Part shown: piece by piece, positions 6,565 through 6,575 of the stretch
How positions within the stretch are numbered: position 1 is the first letter of the stretch
How the letters are laid out: each line of letters opens with the position of its first letter
From: Candidatus Poribacteria bacterium
GTDB lineage: Bacteria > Poribacteria > WGA-4E > WGA-3G
DNA: 6,575 bases
Assembly (NCBI GenBank): GCA_009845505.1
Contig: VXZL01000058.1
Coordinates: forward strand, 1 to 6,575
Reading direction: 5' to 3'
Translations under genes and position numbers: made by a program
The notes under the pieces: generated by a model
Seen by the model: the letters and a program-made list of their open reading frames with translations, nothing else
Database searches by the model: none
What the model was told of the DNA's origin: nothing

Positions 6565-6575
6565 TACGGAAAAAC

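Overview
This is a bacterial window with dense, mostly co-directional genes. It holds five complete protein-coding genes and the first codons of a sixth. GC content looks moderate by eye. No RNA gene, CRISPR array, insertion sequence or phage gene was seen. The mix of an exported PQQ-type beta-propeller, a HemN-like radical SAM protein, a PaaK-like ligase and a divergent EF-Tu paralogue, with several genes lacking a Shine-Dalgarno sequence, recalls uncultured environmental bacteria such as Candidatus Poribacteria or planctomycete-like groups. That placement is a low-confidence impression, not a demonstrated assignment.

Layout. Positions 1-78 (minus) are the N-terminal end of a probable MNT-type nucleotidyltransferase that runs off the left edge. 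Positions 79-343 are a divergent intergenic region with a good extended -10 promoter reading right. Four plus-strand genes follow: an iron-dependent alcohol dehydrogenase (344-1465), an exported eight-blade PQQ-like propeller (1449-2603, overlapping the previous gene by 17 nt), a HemN/HemW-family radical SAM protein (2702-4042) and a PaaK-like adenylate-forming ligase (4046-5299, only 3 nt after the previous stop). After a 28-nt convergent gap, a minus-strand gene (5328-6488) encodes an EF-Tu-shaped protein. It has its own near-consensus promoter and a good ribosome binding site.

How the genes may work together. The four plus-strand genes are probably one transcription unit, or two tightly coupled pairs separated by 98 nt. 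A CoA ligase that activates a carboxylic acid, an alcohol dehydrogenase that interconverts an aldehyde and an alcohol, and a radical SAM enzyme would suit a small-molecule modification or catabolic pathway. The substrate cannot be read from the sequence, and the periplasmic propeller has no obvious enzymatic role.

The most unusual object is the EF-Tu paralogue. It keeps the P-loop, the switch I threonine region and the domain 2/3 fold signature. It has lost the DxxG motif, the catalytic histidine, the NKxD guanine-specificity motif and the usual G5 motif, and it is shortened in domain 2. It is unlikely to be an ordinary aminoacyl-tRNA delivery factor.
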